Positions 61,441-64,000 of a DNA stretch of 64,000 nucleotides are shown piece by piece. The stretch spans positions 372,001 to 436,000 of the forward strand of contig NZ_QEVW01000014.1 of assembly GCF_003287275.1 (NCBI RefSeq). The letters run 5' to 3'. The notes under the pieces are model-generated. The model had not been told where the DNA came from, made no database searches, and was given only the letters and a program-made list of their open reading frames with translations. The position numbers and the translations under genes are program-made. The stretch is from Paenibacillus taichungensis. Lineage in GTDB: Bacteria > Bacillota > Bacilli > Paenibacillales > Paenibacillaceae. Positions within the stretch are counted from its first letter, which is position 1; every line of letters begins with the position of its first letter.

Positions 61441-61899
61441 ATGGCTAATGTTCAGACTTTCAAAGCTACTGCCCATCTACAAGATGGGGTTAAAGTGATC
61501 ACCAAAGCAAGACAATTCGAACTGATCATCGATGAGCCAACAAACCTTGGTGGTACGGATACGGGAATGAATCCTGTAGAAGCTTTACTCGCCTCACTTG
61601 GCGCATGTCAATCCATTGTGGCCCGGGTATATGCCTCCAAATTCGATGTTATCCTTGATGATTTCAGAGTTGAAGTTGAAGGTGATCTGGATCTTGACGG
61701 ATTTTTTAACCGATCTGATGTACGTCCCGGTTATTCCGATATTCGGTACACATTTTATATTAAAACCAGCTCATCTGAAGAAAAAGTTGAATCATTTGTA
61801 AAATTTTTAGAAAGTAAATGTCCTGTGGGTGATACGATCTCCAACCCAGTGAATACCAAGCTCAATCGTGTCATTATCGAAAATGGGATATCGTTGTAA
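61441..61899 (+). CDS. OsmC/Ohr family peroxiredoxin-like protein
   Basis: 152 aa from ATG 61441, with AAAGGAGAGGG upstream; the frame from 61372 lacks a site. OsmC fold: TNLGGTDTGMNPVEALLASLGACQSIVARVYA with the first redox Cys, and LESKCPVGDTISNPVNTKL with the second. The paired cysteines reduce organic hydroperoxides in the cytosol, usually with lipoyl or thiol donors. It stands alone before a bidirectional terminator. Confidence 0.87.
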   Translation: MANVQTFKATAHLQDGVKVITKARQFELIIDEPTNLGGTDTGMNPVEALLASLGACQSIVARVYASKFDVILDDFRVEVEGDLDLDGFFNRSDVRPGYSDIRYTFYIKTSSSEEKVESFVKFLESKCPVGDTISNPVNTKLNRVIIENGISL

Positions 61900-61939
61900 C
61901 AAAACGAATGATCCAGATACAAAAATATACAAAGAATAC

Positions 61940-61988
61940 AAAAAGGCTGCTTCCCAACAAGTTAAACTTGCTGGAGAGCAGCCTTTCT
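61940..61988. terminator. Bidirectional terminator between OsmC and SLH genes
   Basis: AAAGGCTGCT (61942-61951) pairs with AGCAGCCTTT (61977-61986), with an inner CAAGTT/ACTTG stem. The minus strand follows with TTTTTG, ending the SLH transcript. Confidence 0.85.
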
Positions 61989-62000
61989 GAAATCTATGAT

Positions 62001-64000
62001 TTATTTTGCGAATTGTTTTGTCAATTGAATAGTTCTTTCGATGAGTGTAGCAGCTTCTGCGCGAGTTGTATTCCCTTTCGGTTTCAATGTTCCGTCTGGA
62101 TAACCGTTAACGAGCCCATTGGTAATGGCCACAGCAAGTGCAGAACGTGCCCAACCGGATATTTCAGCTCCATCGGAGAAGCTGATATTACTATCTGAAT
62201 CCGCGATCTGCGCTGCACGAACGACCATAGTCGCAATTTGCTCGCGGGTCACCAATTCATCTGGACCGAAGGTGTTATCACTATATCCATTCACAATGCC
62301 CAGACCTGCCGCAGTGGAAATTGCGTCTTGCGCCCAATGCGTCGCAGTATCCGCAAATCCTTTGTCAGAAGAGCCTTGCAGATGTAAAGCCTTAATGATA
62401 AGAGTGATAAATTCGGCTCTGGTAATTTTTTTATCCGGTCTGAAACTGTTGTCCAGATAACCCTGGATTACCCCGAGTTCAACCAAATCCATAATACTGC
62501 CGGAAGCCCAATGTCCTACGAGATCCGTGAAATTCTTGCTTCCTTCCGGAGTTGGCGTTATGGTCTTATCGGATACCAGAACAGCAAACTTGGTAAAATG
62601 ATTAATGGTCCCCGATACCGTTCCATTCATTTGATCCACTTTCATATTATCGAGTGAAACCCACTTTTGGACTTGCTCATTGAACCAATACAATCCCACT
62701 ATTGATTTGTCAAAGTCTACATTGTTCTTGTCAAATGGCAAAGTGACAGTTACCGGCTTGCTGAAATCCCCACTCTTGCTTGAAGTAATCTCATAGACAT
62801 CCCCGAGCAGTTTCAATGTGGAATTGGTGAACAGACTCGCCGTTTGGCTTACTTTATTTACGGAAATGACGATACTGCTATCCGTCGATCCAGCTGGCAC
62901 ATTGATATTGACCCCGCCCAGGCTCAACAATCCACCATTCACAGTAATCGTTCCACTGTTGGCAGTGGTACCCGTTTGATCACCATTCGTTCCTCCAGTT
63001 GGAGTTGAAGGATTCGAAGGCGTTGGTGGAACGGAGGTGGATTCTCCGGCTCTAACAACAGTTACACTGTAAGTCTTGCTTGATCCATTACGTGCTTGCA
63101 CCGTAATTGGAATTACATTTTTCCCAACGGACAGCCCGAACGATTGGTTTATTCCGTTTGGATAAGGTTCACCTTTGGCAGACAAGGCAGCCTGGCTATC
63201 CGTAGCCTTCGCCGTAATGTTGATGGAGTCTGTTGCTTGTTCAACATTCAGAGTATACGCCGTAATTGCAGGATTGAATGCTGGAGTCAAAGAACCTTGA
63301 TCAACGGATATATCATCCAATGTGGAAACGTCAATCAGCTTCCCGTTTCGCATATCTTCCTTTACAAGCGCAAAATCCGCTGCGACCTGGTGGGAGTAAT
63401 CCTCCGCTGCATTAAGAATAAAGTTCTGCAAATCATCCCAGATGGGTACGATATTCGTTACAAAACGTTCCTCAAAACGATAGTCCAACTCATCGGATAC
63501 CTTGTCCAAGCGTGAACTTGCATAAGCATAAGCCTTGGCCGCATCGACCAAATACTGCTCCAGCTCTTGTTTGTTCTTAAATGGCTTATCTGTGTAATCA
63601 CCTTTAAAAGGTGAGACTTCCTTGATCAGATATGAGCGATTCATTGCTTCAAGTACACCCAGATAAGAATCGGGATCAACTGAAGTTTTAAGATAAGCAT
63701 CTTTCGATACATTGGCGTCCCGAGTCTGCTCTTTCACATCAAGCAGAATATCATCCGTATTGGCCTCACTTGCTCCTTCGATTAACACATTGTACCGTTC
63801 AACTCCAATGCTGCCAATTCCCTGATGAATACGGCGTACAATATCCTTGATCTTAAAATAGGCATCGAACTCATCGTCACTCAGGTTCGGGAAATTGCTT
63901 CTGACTTGTAATTTGTATGCTTCCCAAGCGGCTTGCAGGGAAGATTTCTCTGCATCTGTAGCGGATTCAAACTTATCGGAGTTGCCAGCAATGTTCAATT
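62001..64000 (-). CDS. SLH-domain surface protein with cadherin-like beta-sandwich (5' end missing)
   Basis: At least 665 aa; the frame continues past the right edge, so the N-terminus and signal peptide are not seen. Order from the edge: an alpha-helical part (about 1-235), a cadherin-like beta-sandwich near 240-320 (FNPAITAYTLNVEQATDSI, SSKTYSVTVVR), a Ser/Thr/Pro/Gly linker, a ZU5-like beta domain (about 345-480), and three SLH repeats at the C-terminus (HWASGSIMDLVELGVIQGYLD, HWAQDAISTAAGLGIVNGYSD, WARSALAVAITNGLVNGYPDG). SLH repeats anchor proteins to pyruvylated cell-wall polymer. Ligand or enzyme role not visible. Confidence 0.88.
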   Translation of the reverse strand, partial: LNIAGNSDKFESATDAEKSSLQAAWEAYKLQVRSNFPNLSDDEFDAYFKIKDIVRRIHQGIGSIGVERYNVLIEGASEANTDDILLDVKEQTRDANVSKDAYLKTSVDPDSYLGVLEAMNRSYLIKEVSPFKGDYTDKPFKNKQELEQYLVDAAKAYAYASSRLDKVSDELDYRFEERFVTNIVPIWDDLQNFILNAAEDYSHQVAADFALVKEDMRNGKLIDVSTLDDISVDQGSLTPAFNPAITAYTLNVEQATDSINITAKATDSQAALSAKGEPYPNGINQSFGLSVGKNVIPITVQARNGSSKTYSVTVVRAGESTSVPPTPSNPSTPTGGTNGDQTGTTANSGTITVNGGLLSLGGVNINVPAGSTDSSIVISVNKVSQTASLFTNSTLKLLGDVYEITSSKSGDFSKPVTVTLPFDKNNVDFDKSIVGLYWFNEQVQKWVSLDNMKVDQMNGTVSGTINHFTKFAVLVSDKTITPTPEGSKNFTDLVGHWASGSIMDLVELGVIQGYLDNSFRPDKKITRAEFITLIIKALHLQGSSDKGFADTATHWAQDAISTAAGLGIVNGYSDNTFGPDELVTREQIATMVVRAAQIADSDSNISFSDGAEISGWARSALAVAITNGLVNGYPDGTLKPKGNTTRAEAATLIERTIQLTKQFAK

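Overview
The window looks like chromosomal DNA of a spore-forming, low-to-mid G+C Firmicute, most likely Paenibacillus. Evidence: a tricistronic gerKA-gerKB-gerKC type germination operon behind a forespore (sigma-G) type promoter, an S-layer-homology (SLH) surface protein, a secreted protein joining a copper-amine-oxidase N-terminal domain to GH18, several LplABC/YesMN-style sugar transport loci, AGGAGG-type ribosome sites and sigma-A promoters. Genus is an inference. I saw no rRNA, tRNA, CRISPR array, transposase or prophage gene.

Layout. 0-4.3 kb: aliphatic-sulfonate ABC operon (ssuB-ssuA-ssuC, the last cut by the edge), a TetR regulator and an M29 aminopeptidase. 4.4-10.2 kb: secreted CuAO-N/GH18 protein, GNAT, aminotransferase with a small partner protein, and an oxidoreductase/methyltransferase pair that usually accompanies a type III PKS, which is not here. 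10.4-13.6 kb: aldo/keto reductase, MFS exporter and divergent TetR. 13.7-17.2 kb: germination operon. 17.4-19.3 kb: MarR regulator and TetA-like exporter.

19.4-41.3 kb is a polysaccharide-utilisation region. It has an LplABC-type importer with a GH51 arabinofuranosidase, a YesM/YesN two-component system and an AraC regulator. A Cys-type sulfatase follows with two half-size CHR (chromate-type) transporters. A convergent six-gene operon encodes a second sugar importer, two GH2 enzymes and an aldose epimerase, with a perfect CcpA cre site on its promoter. An ArsR-type regulator closes the region. None of the catabolic enzymes has a signal peptide, so oligosaccharides (probably sulfated, arabinose/galactose-containing) appear to be imported and dismantled inside the cell.

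41.4-46.1 kb is the least familiar part and my best candidate for an undescribed system. An operon encodes a 177-aa membrane protein, a CDF-like membrane protein, a 26-aa hydrophobic peptide with its own strong ribosome site, and a chemoreceptor lacking an external sensor domain. It lies beside an OmpR-type two-component system. The promoter regions of both operons carry tandem 11-bp boxes, including an identical 11-mer, placed at the -35 region, suggesting one response regulator drives both.

46.3-64 kb is accessory metabolism and stress: zinc-type dehydrogenase, P450 with isochorismatase-like hydrolase and divergent TetR with a double operator, GNAT, a second MFS/TetR pair resembling the one at 12-13 kb, YjbR protein, Fur-controlled heme monooxygenase, DEAD-box helicase, secreted SH3-like protein, a guanidine-I riboswitch with its two-subunit guanidinium exporter, two more aldo/keto reductases, an NAD(P)-binding reductase, AraC regulator, OsmC protein and the SLH protein running off the right edge.
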